Positions 18,234-28,540 of a DNA stretch of 64,000 nt are shown here, piece after piece. The stretch spans positions 744,001 through 808,000 of the forward strand of contig CAWCWN010000003.1 of the NCBI GenBank assembly GCA_963799245.1, given 5' to 3'. Made by a program: the position numbers and the translations under genes. Under the pieces are notes generated by a model. That model was not told the origin of the DNA. It saw only the letters and a list, made by a program, of their open reading frames with translations, and ran no database searches. Source of the DNA: CAWCWN01 sp963799245 (GTDB lineage: Bacteria; Chloroflexota; Ktedonobacteria; Ktedonobacterales; Ktedonobacteraceae). Numbering within the stretch: position 1 is the first letter of the stretch; the number at the start of each line of letters is the position of its first letter.

Positions 18234-19124
18234 TCATTCTCGAGCCTGCAGGTACTGGCGCAGCAACGGAAGAACTGATACCGTGCGTATGTTTTCCAGG
18301 GTCCGTTCATGTGCCAGTGGGACTGTATCGGTGCAGTAGATGTGATTGACCCCAAGTGACCAGAGCCTGTGCCAGAGCGTGCCTGTAAAAAGCCCATGCG
18401 TGACCAGAATGGTGATATCGCGCACGCCGAGCTGTTGCAGTTGTTCACAGCACGCAACGAGGGTGCCGCCGGTATCCAGAATATCATCCACGATCACCGC
18501 CTGTGGTCCGGCCTTGCCGGAGATGGTCACGTGGACAACGCCCTCGCGCGTTCTTCTTTTCTCGAGCACGACGATCTCCTCGCTCATCCCCGCCGCCCTG
18601 GCAACCGCCCGGCAACGGTCCCTGGCCCCTTCATCGGGCGCTACGATGGTCGCCCCGCGCAGAGAGAGCCCCCTGATGGTCTGCGCGAACAGGCCCGCCG
18701 GTGACAGCGACACGATTGGCATGGGGAAGAGACGTTGTGCGGTGATGCTGTGGACATCCACGCTGATTACTTCATCGACGCCCGAGGCCTGAAGTAATCC
18801 ACCAATCCAGGCGGTCGCTAAACTCTGACCCTCTTTCTGTTTGTCATCGCGTGCATAGGCCAGGTACGGCAGGAGGGCTATGATGTTGCGCGCCCCTTCT
18901 TTTTTGAGGGTATGGCTTAACAACAGCGTGGAGAGGAGCTGTTCATCGGGAGGAGCAATACTCCCCAGGACGAGGCACTCCTCATGTACCACGTTGGTCT
19001 GGAGGGAGGCGTGTAGCTCTTGATTGGCAAAACGTTCAAGAGAGCATTGACCCAGCCGTATACCGAGCGCTGCAGCAAGCTCATTTCCCATTGTTGCGTG
19101 TGTAGGAAGGACAAACACGATCAT
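18234..19124 (-). CDS. Ribose-phosphate pyrophosphokinase-like protein
   Basis: 296 residues starting at ATG 19124 (MIVFVLPTH), downstream of AAAGGTGA. It has the PRPP-synthetase fold: an N-terminal domain with SLERFANQELHASL, the catalytic-loop region YLAYARDDKQKEGQ, and the PRPP loop VIVDDILDTGGT (about residue 217). True PrsA would make PRPP from ribose-5-phosphate and ATP. This divergent class sits beside acetate kinase/pta and stress genes rather than with nucleotide genes. It follows the DUF2267 gene by only 10 bases, so the two likely form an operon. Confidence 0.85.
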   Translation of the reverse strand: MIVFVLPTHATMGNELAAALGIRLGQCSLERFANQELHASLQTNVVHEECLVLGSIAPPDEQLLSTLLLSHTLKKEGARNIIALLPYLAYARDDKQKEGQSLATAWIGGLLQASGVDEVISVDVHSITAQRLFPMPIVSLSPAGLFAQTIRGLSLRGATIVAPDEGARDRCRAVARAAGMSEEIVVLEKRRTREGVVHVTISGKAGPQAVIVDDILDTGGTLVACCEQLQQLGVRDITILVTHGLFTGTLWHRLWSLGVNHIYCTDTVPLAHERTLENIRTVSVLPLLRQYLQARE

Positions 19125-19134
19125 CTTTTTCACT

Positions 19135-19542
19135 TCACCTTTCCTCAGCCATGTGGCCTGTGCTGCCTGCCCCAAACAGGCGATCAAGCTCAGCATTAAG
19201 CTGCATCCGCACGTCGTCCATTTTACCCCTGGAGACGGCTTCGCTCAGGACCGCGATTACTACTCTGGCGTAAATGATAGCATCTGGCAGATCGATACAC
19301 TCGCGCAGACTGACGCGCCGCAAGCATTCCTCCAGTGAGAAACGTTCGCCTCTTGCCAGCCACTGGCCCCTGAGGTGTTCACCAATCTCCAGCGGAAGCC
19401 GCGCGGCGAGGTCTTTTGCCTCTCCACCAGCCAGGCGTTTGGCCAGCGTCTCAAGTGTGGCACGGGTAGCTCGTTCGGCTTGACCACGCGAGCCGAGGCG
19501 GGCCCGGTGCTGCACCTGCCCAATCAATTCATCATGTTTCAT
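19135..19542 (-). CDS. DUF2267 family protein
   Basis: 135 residues from ATG 19542 after GAGGAGGGCA. The pattern matches DUF2267: MKHDELIGQVQHRARL, ATRATLETLAKRLAGGEA, DLAARLPLEIGEHL and a second helical half. The domain is of unknown function, alpha-helical, and recurs next to universal-stress, Hsp20 and PRPP-synthetase-like genes. It is probably translated with the next gene. Confidence 0.85.
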   Translation of the reverse strand: MKHDELIGQVQHRARLGSRGQAERATRATLETLAKRLAGGEAKDLAARLPLEIGEHLRGQWLARGERFSLEECLRRVSLRECIDLPDAIIYARVVIAVLSEAVSRGKMDDVRMQLNAELDRLFGAGSTGHMAEER

Positions 19543-19679
19543 ATTGCCCTCCTCAAACTGCCAGCTATTTCTTCCGTACATGACCAGGTGAGGAACCTGT
19601 TCACATTGACTGAATGCATGCTACTTCATCCGAATCTCAAGGCGCTCTTTTTGCTCATCCCAGGTCGTGGCCGTGTTCA

Positions 19680-20436
19680 GTTGCATGCAGAGCCTCTGCA
19701 TGATTGTTACAATGGCTGCTCTTTCGCGATGCTTCGCACGTCTTGCCTGAATGGCCAAAAATGACATCAGCACCCGCATCAATTAAGGCATGAGCAAAGG
19801 GAAGATGGTTCGCTGGGGGAACGTATCCCCAGTTTGGCCCCAATGGGCTGCTATGACCAGGAAATCGACCCGCTCTTTTGTCTTGCGCACCTGTTCGAAC
19901 AGGTGTAGAGCGCGCGTATCCTTCAGTGTGATAGGAACAAACCGTATCCCTGGCTGTTCTCCTATTGCTTCCCATCCCGGCTCATTATCCGTAAAGGCCA
20001 CGAGTGCCAGCTTTTTCCCTTTCGTTTCCCAGATGGCGGGGGCAAAGGCCTCAGTGAGGGTCATGCCTGCGCCGGCATAATGAATGCCAGCCGCATCCAA
20101 ATTGCTCATCGTGTGCAACAACCCTTCGTCTGCAAAGTCCAGCGAATGGTTATTCGCAAGTGAGACAGCATCGATGTGTGCAGCTTTGAGGGTTGCAATG
20201 TTTTTCGCATCTGATCGAAAGCGAAACACCTTGGTGGTGGCCGACCAGGGCGTTCCCCTATCGGAAATGACACACCCAAGGTTGCAGAAACGCTCATCGG
20301 CATCCTGGAACAGTGATAGTGTGTCTCCCCACGGATAGGCAGGAGCTTTTTCCTGAAGAACTGCATTCACCAGCCGTCCAAGCATGACGTCGCCAACAAA
20401 GAGCAAGGTCATCTGCACTGTCCTCTGCTTCTCCAT
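19680..20436 (-). pseudogene. CapA-family (PGA_cap) metallophosphoesterase-like protein, frameshifted
   Basis: Start ATG 20436 is suggested by GGAGG about eleven bases upstream. The sequence MTLLFVGDVMLGRLVN, then CNLGCVISDRGTPW, VSLANNHSLDFADEG and VIAAHWG are the conserved blocks of the CapA calcineurin-like fold (metal ligands in GDVMLGR, ANNHSLD, AHWG). Near 19840 the frame changes: PNWGYVPPANHLPFAHALI and DAGADVIFGHSG continue in another frame. After that the C-terminus is lost. Family members act in capsule or poly-gamma-glutamate export. Confidence 0.8.
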
Positions 20437-21347
20437 ATCTGTATCAACCTCCATCAACCTCGCCTATTGCTGCGTTCCTCATTAGTGCTGTCATTCCCAC
20501 AGGGATCCCAGTTCCAGTCGGATGCGGTAGACGAACAGGTCGATGGCCTCAAGCGCTCGCGGGGAAGCGCTCGCCAGCAATTCCTGCATATCGCTGCTTT
20601 CGCCTGAGACGCCAAGCAGCCCTGAGCGGTGGTGGTACAACAGGTCGGTCACAGCGGCCACATCCATGTGCTGCTCACTCAGCAGGTAGAGGACGGCGCC
20701 CGGGTCGAGCGCACCACAGCGTGTGCCCATCGGCAAGCCATCGAGTGCCGTAAAACCTGTCGTGCTGGCGCGGCTGACTCGCTTGAGCAGCGCGCACATA
20801 CTGGCTCCGCCCCCCAGGTGGCCAACGACGACGCGTCCATCGGCCCGGGCTCCCACCACTTCGGGCAGGACGCAGGCGATGTATTCATAGGCGAGCCCAT
20901 GGAAGCCGCAGCGCCTGACGCCCAGATCCGTCACCTCCCGCGCCAACGCAAAGGCATGGGCAACGGCGGGCAGCGTGCGGTGAAAGGCGGTATCAAAGCA
21001 GGCCACCTGGAGCACACCGGGCTGGAGCCTGCTGGCTGCCCGGATCGCCGCCAGGTTATGCGGCTGATGCAACGGCGCCAGTGGAATGAACTGCTCCAGT
21101 TGCTGGAAGACTGTCACATTCAGCAGCACGGGCGCGGAAAACAGCGTTCCCCCGTGGACGACCCAGTGACCGACGACGCACAGCCTCATCCCTGCTTCAT
21201 GACCCTCGATCCACCCCAGCAGCACGCTGAGGGCTCCTTCATGGTTGATCGCCGCTCTGGCTGTGAGCGGCTCGTCTCCTTGCCGCTGGCCCTGCGCATT
21301 GTCGACCTGCAAGTGCGCGAGGCTGCCAAGGCCTCTGACCTCACCCC

Positions 21348-22567
21348 CAGGGCAATCGCATCTTAATTTTGAATGCCTAAAACTTTCAAGAGATACTGAT
21401 TGTTCCAACCAGCTTTGAGTCGCTTGGTTTTCACTCCGACTTTGGCAATTTGCTCCTGTCGGAGGAGATTGAGAGCAATATGACGTAAAACGGCTAAATT
21501 GTGATCAGCATGTCCAGTCCGAACACGAGAATCATCTTCACGAAAGGCAATATCTAGCACCCAGTGCACGCTATTTTCAATGCCCCAGTGGCTTCGTACC
21601 GCTCGTGCAAAGGTTTCTACCTTTCGTGCAAAGCTGAGCAGGTAATAGCGTGTTTCCTGAGTGACTTGCTCTCCAATTCTGCGCTCGGATTGCACCATGC
21701 CGATACTCCGTAATCCTTTCCACGCTCCTTTTGGATTTAAATAGGCCATGTACTCAGGATCATCAATGATCCAATATTTTCTGATTTCCAGACGTCCATG
21801 CCCTTTATTCACCGTCTGATAAAATTGATGGTGGATCTGAGTGAATTGCTCAGTCTGAGCCAACGTGAAGGTCTCTTGAACTTCTTTGGCGAGCGTGCCT
21901 TGATTGCCTTTGAGCGCCAATACATAATCGCCATCGTCATCTACAACTTGTTTGGCAATCTCGGATCTCGAGCACCCATTGCATCAATCGTGACAATACA
22001 CCCGGAGAGTGCTAGTTGTCGTAATAACAAAGGAAGAGCAGTAATCTCATTGGTTTTCGCTTCAACGGCTACTTGTGCCAGGACCAGACGATTTTCTGCT
22101 GCCCACGCACTCACCATATGTAATGCCTTTTTTCCGTTGGCTCTATCATGCGTTCGACGCAGGGTTTTTCCGTCGATGGCGATGACCCCTGCAATGGTCT
22201 CGTTCAGACTGTGTACCCACTGGAAAAAGCCTTCCTCAAATTTGACTGGGTCCAGGCGAGCAAATACCCTTCCGAACGTATCATGCGATGGAATCCCATT
22301 TGGGAGTTCTAAGATGGTTTTCAGCCATTCCTCTTTTTCTTTGCCAAACTCTTCGATTTCTACCCATCCCTCTGCTCCACAAATCATGCCACAGATGGCA
22401 ATAATGATGATATCAAGCAGTTTATGCTGCTTTGTTCGCTCTATGCGTGGGTCTTCTATTTCGGCAAAATAGCTTGCCAGGTCCAATGAGCGCTGTTGTT
22501 CCATGTCTCTCCATATCCATTTTTGGACCTTATTTTACCACCTCCCGATTTAGATGCGATTGCCCTG
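21348..22567 (-). mobile_element. ISAs1-family insertion sequence in ackA
   Basis: 1220 bp flanked by the 10-bp direct repeat ACCTCACCCC (21338-21347 and 22568-22577). The ends are inverted CAGGGCAATCGCATCT. The length and a 10-bp duplication are usual for ISAs1. It encodes one transposase, broken by a frameshift. Confidence 0.92.
21363..22504 (-). pseudogene. ISAs1-family transposase with one frameshift
   Basis: The first part has the DDE_Tnp_1-associated N-terminal domain (DLASYFAEIEDPRIERTKQH) and DGKTLRRTHDR with the first Asp. The frame breaks near 21950, within the motif that is normally DAMGCQ-EIAKQ. It continues as [15 protein letters not shown], then [16 protein letters not shown] with the catalytic Glu and a normal C-terminus. 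One missing or extra base near 21950-21960 accounts for the break. Confidence 0.85.
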
Positions 22568-22673
22568 ACCTCACCCCGGTAGAGCAGTGACAGGTCAGGG
22601 CTGCCACTCGCGATCTCAAATAACGAGAACTTAATGCTCGTCGAGCCGGCGTTGAGTGCGAGAAGCACATCCT

Positions 22674-24086
22674 TCATGGTTTTGCCTTCTGTTTGCTGTG
22701 GGCCAGCAGCAGGGCGAGCACGCAGGAGGCTTTGTGCGCCATGGGATTGTCAGCCCGGCTGGTGAGGATGATGGGCACCCGCGCGCCCAGCACAATGCCT
22801 GCCCCCTGCGTACCGGCCAGGTACTCCAATTGCTTGTACAGCATATTGCCCGCTTCCAGGTCCGGCACCACCAGGATATCGGTCAGCCCTGCCACCGGGG
22901 ATACAATGCCTTTTGCGCGTGCGGCCTCCTGCGACACCGCGTTATCGAAGGCTAGCGGCCCATCCACCAGGCCGCCTGTAATCTGACCGCGCTCAGCCAT
23001 CTTGCACAGGGCTGCCGCTTCCAGTGTCGAGGGGATTTTCGGCGTCACGGTTTCGACGGCTGAGAGGATGGCCACTCTGGGCGTTGCAATGCCCAGGACG
23101 TGCGCCAGGTCGATGGCGTTTTGCACGATGTCTCGCTTGGTCTCCAGGTCGGGATAGATGTTGAGGGCCGCATCGGTGAGGAACAAGGGGCGCGGATAGT
23201 CCGGCACGTCCAGCACAAGGACATGGCTCATGCGCCGGGCGGTGCTCAGCCCAATGCCCGGCGCAAGTACCGCATGCATAAGCTCATCGGTATGCAGACT
23301 ACCTTTCATAATCGCCTCGACTTTACCGGCCCGGGCCAGGGCCACCGCCTGCTCTGCGGCCGCCTGGCTGTGCTCCGTCGCGATCAGCTCGTAGGGCGAG
23401 AGATCCACATCCTGCGCCGCGGCGATGGCCTCAATCTTGTGCTGAGGCCCGACCAGGACGGGCACGATCAGGTGGTCCTGCGCCGCCTCGATGGCTCCCA
23501 GCAGGGCATGGCTATCGACGGGGTGCACGACGGCGGTGCGCATCGGGGGCAACCTTTCGGCCAGGTCGAGCAGGTGGCGGTACCAGGCGCCATGTTCGTA
23601 GAGGCGCACTTCTGGCAGGATGGCGCGCGGCCGTTTCACTTTGGTTGTCGGGGCGATCGCCTCGGCGGTTCCACTAATGACCACGTCCCCGCGTTGATTG
23701 ACGCACTGGCAGTCAAAGCTAACCCGGTGCCCATCCTCTTGCTTGGCAGTGACGGTGATCGTGACCGTGATCGTATCGCCAATGGTGACCGGGTGCAGAA
23801 AACGCAGCGTCTGCCCCAGGTAGATTGATCCAGGACCAGGCAGTTTGGTGCCCAGCACGGTCGAGATGAGCGAGGCGCCCCACATGCCGTGGGCAATGAT
23901 TTTATGAAACATGTCGCTGCGCGCGTATTCTTCGTCGAGGTGGGCGGGGTTGATATCGCCGGACATGACCGCGAAGAGGTCAATATCCTTCATGCTCAGC
24001 GTGCGCACCAGGCTGGCGCTCTCGCCAACCTGGAGCTCATCAAAGGTGCGGTTTTCAATCATACTCATCTGCATATTCATATCCAT
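22674..24086 (-). CDS. Fused MaoC-type enoyl-CoA hydratase and phosphate acetyl/butyryltransferase
   Basis: 470 residues. Residues about 10-140 are a MaoC hot-dog domain with the hydratase-2 motif (VMSGDINPAHLDEEYA, then KIIAHGMWGA). Residues about 165-465 are a PTA_PTB domain (KGSLHTDELMHAVL; FLTDAALNIYPDLETK; LVDGPLAFDNAVS; DILVVPDLEAGNML). Such fusions are known as bifunctional enoyl-CoA hydratase/phosphotransacetylase. It could interconvert acyl-CoA and acyl-phosphate and supply (R)-3-hydroxyacyl-CoA to PhaC. Its stop overlaps the ackA start, and a phaC remnant lies just upstream. Confidence 0.92.
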   Translation of the reverse strand: MDMNMQMSMIENRTFDELQVGESASLVRTLSMKDIDLFAVMSGDINPAHLDEEYARSDMFHKIIAHGMWGASLISTVLGTKLPGPGSIYLGQTLRFLHPVTIGDTITVTITVTAKQEDGHRVSFDCQCVNQRGDVVISGTAEAIAPTTKVKRPRAILPEVRLYEHGAWYRHLLDLAERLPPMRTAVVHPVDSHALLGAIEAAQDHLIVPVLVGPQHKIEAIAAAQDVDLSPYELIATEHSQAAAEQAVALARAGKVEAIMKGSLHTDELMHAVLAPGIGLSTARRMSHVLVLDVPDYPRPLFLTDAALNIYPDLETKRDIVQNAIDLAHVLGIATPRVAILSAVETVTPKIPSTLEAAALCKMAERGQITGGLVDGPLAFDNAVSQEAARAKGIVSPVAGLTDILVVPDLEAGNMLYKQLEYLAGTQGAGIVLGARVPIILTSRADNPMAHKASCVLALLLAHSKQKAKP

Positions 24087-24128
24087 GGCACTCTCGCTCG
24101 CTTTCTGTTCGAGGAGGACTGGAAACCC

Positions 24129-24545
24129 TCACTTCTCCAACACATACGTTCCCGGGGCTGGCGTCAGCGGCGCATACGCCTGGCTGCCCAGCGAGGGCAG
24201 AGCGACCAGTGCGCCTGAGCGCGACTTCAACCACCCGATCCAATCGAGCCACCAGCTGCCCTGGTGGGGAGTCGCCCCCTCCAGCTACTCGTCGGCATCC
24301 TGTGCCGCCTGCTCGTTGGTCCAATACCCCCTGGCCGTCGGGGGCGCTGCCACCACGCCGGCCACGTGTTCGCTACCTGCAAGGACGAAGCGCGCCGAGC
24401 CGCCCACCAGCTGTGTCATGCGCCAGGCGTCCTGCCAGGGCACAATATGATCCTGCCGTGCCCCATGGCATACACGTCCTGGCGTATGGCTCCGAGGTCG
24501 ATGGGCACTCCCTTGATGATGAGCTCACCAGGCTCGGATACGCTC
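24129..24545 (-). pseudogene. phaC: PHA synthase C-terminal remnant
   Basis: Minus-strand fragments, with at least one frameshift near 24455, match the phaC at 10911 downstream of residue 480: PGELIIKGVPIDLGAIRQ, VLAGSEHVAGVVA (catalytic His), RGYWTNEQAAQDADEWLEGA, PAPGTYVLEK stop. The catalytic Cys region is absent. It is clearly diverged from the 10911 gene, so it is an old paralogue and not a recent copy. It lies 43 bases upstream of maoC-pta, marking an ancestral phaC-maoC/pta-ackA operon. Confidence 0.8.
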
Positions 24546-24710
24546 GCTTTCGTTCGCCAGCATCTCTGGCCTTCCACCTCTTTTTCGATGTCGCCTTTTT
24601 GGGACGACATCGTCCCAATTCCACGGGTTCTTTTCGATCGCCTCGTGGATACGCCCACTTTTGCTGCTAAGTTAGAACTAACGATCTAGCAAATTTGGAT
24701 AAAGTCTATC

Positions 24711-25028
24711 TGAGGCGGTACACGACAGCTAACATGGGCAGCGAATGCTGGCATTACCGGCCTTATCAGTTCATGGTGGGGACCCGGCGCTAAAACGGAT
24801 AGACCCAGACGTACCAGATCATACGCTGTGCCGCGCAATAATGGAGCCACATCTCGCACGAATTGGATAGCAGCAACTTCAAGCAATCCCGACTGGATCA
24901 CCATCACCACCTTTAACGAGTGGCTTGAGGGAGCAATGATCGCGCTGAGCTTACATTACGGCGATCTGTATCTTGATCTCATACAGCAATACACCAGACT
25001 AATGGCACGCTTAGCTTCCCCGCTTTGA
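24711..25028 (+). pseudogene. C-terminal remnant of a GH99-like (endo-alpha-mannosidase type) hydrolase
   Basis: The plus-strand frame reads WAANAGITGLISSWWGPG, then WITITTFNEWLEGAMIAL and HYGDLYLDLIQQYT. The FNEW-EG...YGDLYL block is typical of the C-terminal end of GH99-like and WbsX-type glycan hydrolases. The N-terminal part is missing and the middle is shortened. No working start is seen. Confidence 0.6.
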
Positions 25029-26075
25029 CCAGGGCTTGTCAATGTGTGCAAGCAAGAGGTGAGGATCGTCTGTTCCTCACCTCGACAACTCGTTGCCCAG
25101 GCACCAGAGCCTACAACGGGGGTGACGCTTAGAGCTGGATGATCACGATCCATCAGTGGAAGGCATGAAAATGCTCAGAGAAAAGTGATCATTTCTTCTC
25201 TGAGCATCTCCTCAGTGTGCTCCTCGGGTTGTGAAAGACTACATCTCCCTCGGCACTGCGTCGGGTCCTTCGTTTCGCGGCCCTTCGTTGCTTTGCGCAT
25301 GCGCGATCCTACACCCCCCGCCGGTCTTCCAGTTTTCTTTCGCGACATACTTACTGGAGACATTAACAAGTATACCATGGCGCTGCTTTCGCTTCAAGAG
25401 ATGTTCGTCACATTGCCATCACACATTCACATTCTGAAACCTCAGAAGGAAGTTTGTCGAATTTTTGAGAGGGAGGACTGTTAAACCTCAATTAGAGAGG
25501 GAGGACCAGAGGCTGGCTGTGGAATTTCTTGAAGATCTGGCGTTCGGCAACGTCACCAATGACTCTCCTGATGTGGACCCAGTTGGTGGCATGGCCTTTT
25601 TGCTTGGATAGCACCTTTGCTCTGTTTTTCTGGAAGAATTTCGCCAGGTCTGCTTTTGATGCTTCAGACAAGGCAGTACCCCGCATGATTACTCCAAGGG
25701 ATAAAAATGTGACCGTTTCCGGCGGCATTTTTTCAGTGTGTTGGGTGTGTTCTGCTGCCTGTACTGCCCCGGTAGATTGATCGTAATGTCAAGGCCTTAA
25801 ACTTCTACCCAGATATTGTGGGGTGTCGTATACAATTGCTCGATGTGTAGAAAGCAGATGGCCTCACAGGCCACGTGCCTCGTGGTGGTCACCATGCTCA
25901 TGAGGGTGGCCATATCTGATCCCCTAATGAGGAAGATATCATGGACATGTTAAGAGAGCAGGTTCCGCTAGAGCGGGTGGATGCCTCTCGCTGCTCCAGA
26001 GAGCTACGAGAGGCTTGACCGCTGCGGCGCCTCCTGGCCGGACTGGCGGCGTCGCCCTGGGATGCATCTGCTCTG
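25029..26075. other. Region without a recognised gene
   Basis: A minus-strand frame at 25492-25728 (78 codons, FFQKNRAKVLSKQKGHATNW) is the only one that looks protein-like; it has no clear ribosome site. The inverted repeat TCACTTTTCTCTGAGCAT / ATGCTCAGAGAAAAGTGA around 25170-25207 may be a terminator. Nothing else is supported. Confidence 0.35.
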
Positions 26076-26738
26076 TCATGCGGGTGACGGCTCGTGTGCA
26101 GCTTGTTGGAGCAGGTTACATACCTCCTCATCGCTCGTTTGCGAGAAGTTCTCGTACCAGAAGCCCACGGCGAGGAACTCCTCTGGCCTGATGATGCACA
26201 CCAGCTCATCGACCTCCGCCGCAAAGTCGTCACATGTCGAGGATGCAGCAGCCGGAACAGCAATGACGATGCGGGCGGGCTGCTGCCGTCTTACCGCAGC
26301 CACTGCAGCACGCATGGTAGCGCCGGTCGCAATCCCGTCATCTATCAGGATGGCGGTTTGACCCCGAACCTCAGAGGCGGCGTGACCCCCACGATAAAGG
26401 CGTTCGCGTCGCTCCACCTCACGTTGCGCGCGTGCTGCAACCTTGTGGATCACTGCTTCGGGAATGCCCAGCGTCCGCACGACGTCGTCATTGAGCACAC
26501 ACGCGCCACCCGAGGCGATGGCTCCCATCGCCAGTTCTTCTTCCCCTGGGACACCCAGCTTGCGGACGATGATGACATCCAGGGGAGCATGCAAGGCTCT
26601 GGCGACTTCAAACGCCACGGGCACTCCACCTCGAGGCAACGCCAGCACCAGGACATCTCGTCGACCGGGATAAGCTAAGAGCTTTGTTGCCAGCACTTGT
26701 CCCGCTTCCGTGCGATCGCGAAATCGTTGCCCCTTCAT
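26076..26738 (-). CDS. Phosphoribosyltransferase-family protein
   Basis: 220 residues from ATG 26738 preceded by GGAGGTGAAC. Type I phosphoribosyltransferase fold: RGGVPVAFEVARALHAPLDV near the N-terminus, and the PRPP loop AILIDDGIATGATMRAAV at about residue 125. In many bacteria this stand-alone domain, or its fusion to dienelactone hydrolase, accompanies stress and PHA genes. The DLH fragment at 18026-18172 fits that picture. The substrate base is unknown. Confidence 0.85.
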   Translation of the reverse strand: MKGQRFRDRTEAGQVLATKLLAYPGRRDVLVLALPRGGVPVAFEVARALHAPLDVIIVRKLGVPGEEELAMGAIASGGACVLNDDVVRTLGIPEAVIHKVAARAQREVERRERLYRGGHAASEVRGQTAILIDDGIATGATMRAAVAAVRRQQPARIVIAVPAAASSTCDDFAAEVDELVCIIRPEEFLAVGFWYENFSQTSDEEVCNLLQQAAHEPSPA

Positions 26739-27537
26739 CGTTGTTCACCTCCTTTACAGGATCTACAGCAGAATGCCCTCTCTAGCGCGTATGCGTTCAT
26801 TGCTACACAAGAGCACCCCACACGTTCAGCGGGTGCACGAAATTGACCACCCACTCCTTCCTTACCCTCCATCTACAGTATAGCGTGATACTATCAGTGC
26901 AAGATTACGTCGCGGGGGTTTTCTCTCATTAAGAGCACTCAATACATGCCCCCGTACCTCCTCTTCGTTCACCAAACCTCATACATGTGCTCTTCAAGCC
27001 AATGCTGCCGTCTGTGCAAATGCCATCACTCCAGGATGCACCAGGCGCTCAAAGTCAGCATACCTGAGATTCATGGTGACAGTGGATGTACCGACCGGGA
27101 AGGTCATCGTCTCCTGTCCCGTCAGGCTCGTCTCCATATAGACCGGGACGCCATACAGATTGCCGACTGCTTCCTTCTTTACTGTTGATTCAAACGAATA
27201 CAAGGTGAAGAGTACCTGTGACTTCATACACTGATGGCACCACCGCGAGATCGCACAACAGCGGGTGACGCTCAGATGCTGGTGACACTCCATGGGCGTG
27301 TTGTCCAGGTTGAGTCTGAGCCACCTATGGCATCGGCCAGTGGTATCTGCAGATGCTTGACGACCCCTCGACGATGATACCATCCCTTGGCCTGTTTCTC
27401 TTTGATCCTTTCTCCGTTGAGCGCATCCGTTCCCTGCTCCTGACTGTTTGTATGGCACACGGCGTTGCTCACTGAGCAGCCGACGTTCGTCGTGAAGAAG
27501 CGACGCGGCATCCTCAATTGCAAGGGCGCTCTACGGA
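26739..27537. other. Region with one doubtful minus-strand gene
   Basis: On the minus strand 27294-26994 an open frame gives a Cys/His-rich start (CHQHLSVTRCC ... CHQCMKSQ), then LYGVPVYMETSLTGQETMTF and a regular end. It may be a 99-residue zinc-binding protein or the end of a decayed gene; no ribosome site supports a start. The rest shows nothing. Confidence 0.3.
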
Positions 27538-28260
27538 CTATGCACCCGGCCTTCCAGCCTCATCCAGGCGAGCGGGATTCGTCACATGTGTGAGGCGATT
27601 CCAGAGCACATAGTCCGTCTCTTCCTTAGAGACATAGTAGTTATCCGGCTCCGCTACCATATCGGCCATGGCAACAAACTCGCCTTGCTCCAGGTGCTGA
27701 AGATCAATGTACTTCCAACCTTGCTCCAGGCGCGTTCCTGTCGGGACCATCTCGATGTTTTTCAGTTCATCGTCGGTCAAATCAGCAAGCTTGCTATGAA
27801 GCTCCTTGAAATCATAAGCCGACAAACCCTCGCCCACGACTGTTGGCGACCCCATGCCTTCATCTTGCGCCGGGCGATGAGCTACCGCCAGATCATGCGC
27901 GTAATCATGCTCTATGTCATACCCCTCTGGATGAGGCGACGGCTGTCTCTTCGCTTTATCGCTCTCGTGAAGTTTGGAGCCTTTACGAGGCTTGCTGGCA
28001 TTAGAGTCGCTGCCACTTCGTGGCCTTCTCTCCCGAATGCGCTCCCGTGAATCTGCCTTATGGGTTCGCCCCATTCTCATGTCTCTGCTCGGCGGCACTT
28101 GTGCTTCCTGTGCGATCACCCCGGGATCTTCATGCCTTTGAGCTTGCACTTGGAAGGTTTCTTGCTTCTTATATGTGCCTGTCGTAATGACGGTACTCTT
28201 TTTGGGGTTATTCCGACCAGCCACTTTTTTCGCTGACCACCGCTGGTGTCTTTTTGGCAT
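27538..28260 (-). CDS. Highly charged hypothetical protein
   Basis: 240 residues from ATG 28260 after GGAGGGGAAAGAG. Residues 1-110 are Lys/Arg/Ser-rich and look disordered. Residues about 135-240 are ordered (LADLTDDELKNIEMVPTGTR, WKYIDLQHLEQGEFVAM, YYVSKEETDYVLWNRLTHV). No enzyme motif is seen. It sits among stress-type genes; a role in desiccation or DNA-associated stress is possible but not shown. Confidence 0.75.
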   Translation of the reverse strand: MPKRHQRWSAKKVAGRNNPKKSTVITTGTYKKQETFQVQAQRHEDPGVIAQEAQVPPSRDMRMGRTHKADSRERIRERRPRSGSDSNASKPRKGSKLHESDKAKRQPSPHPEGYDIEHDYAHDLAVAHRPAQDEGMGSPTVVGEGLSAYDFKELHSKLADLTDDELKNIEMVPTGTRLEQGWKYIDLQHLEQGEFVAMADMVAEPDNYYVSKEETDYVLWNRLTHVTNPARLDEAGRPGA

Positions 28261-28308
28261 CTCTTTCCCCTCCTTCGCAAGCTGCTCACGGCCTCCGCCA
28301 CGCTGCCA

Positions 28309-28540
28309 AGCAGCCGGCGGGTGAACCGCTGGTTCTATGACTACTAATAGTTAGAAGGTCAACAGACTGTAATTGCGCAAACAACAAGATGATCTGTGCT
28401 GGTGCGCCAGTCAGCACCTCCGTGCTGATGACGATGCCATTGAGATCGTCCGAGGAGGTCACCTGCGCCAGGTATTTCTGTGCCCTGGCAAGGTCTGCTT
28501 CCTGAGCGAGTTCTGCACGCTCAGTTCATTGCATCTGTTG
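28309..28540 (-). pseudogene. Universal stress protein (UspA) fragment
   Basis: Minus strand reads AQKYLAQVTSSDDLNGIVIS, TEVLTGAPAQIILLFAQ and VDLLTISSHRTSGSP. This follows the USP pattern (V-G-PA-IL-A ... DLIVMSSHG-G). The ATP-loop glycines are partly lost and both ends are broken. It adds a stress gene to the neighbourhood. Confidence 0.6.

Larger units (their letters stand above)
20491..22677 (-). pseudogene. ackA: Acetate kinase split by ISAs1-type element and lacking its C-terminus
   Basis: The gene begins at ATG 22677 with LALNAGSTSIKFSLFEI (phosphate-binding N-terminal motif) and its ATG overlaps the maoC-pta stop (ATGA). After codon 37 an IS (21348-22567) interrupts it with a 10-bp duplication. 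The rest resumes at 21337: RRCGFHGLAYEYI (HG motif), GHLGGGASMCALL, TTGFTALDGLPMGTRCGAL. It then stops at 20491 after LELGSLWE, before the GGIGEH region. Removing the IS would give a kinase lacking about 90 C-terminal residues. Confidence 0.88.

Noticed and set aside
23100..23828. 242-codon plus-strand frame
   Set aside because: Antisense to the MaoC-Pta fusion; composition is typical of a shadow frame in GC-rich DNA.
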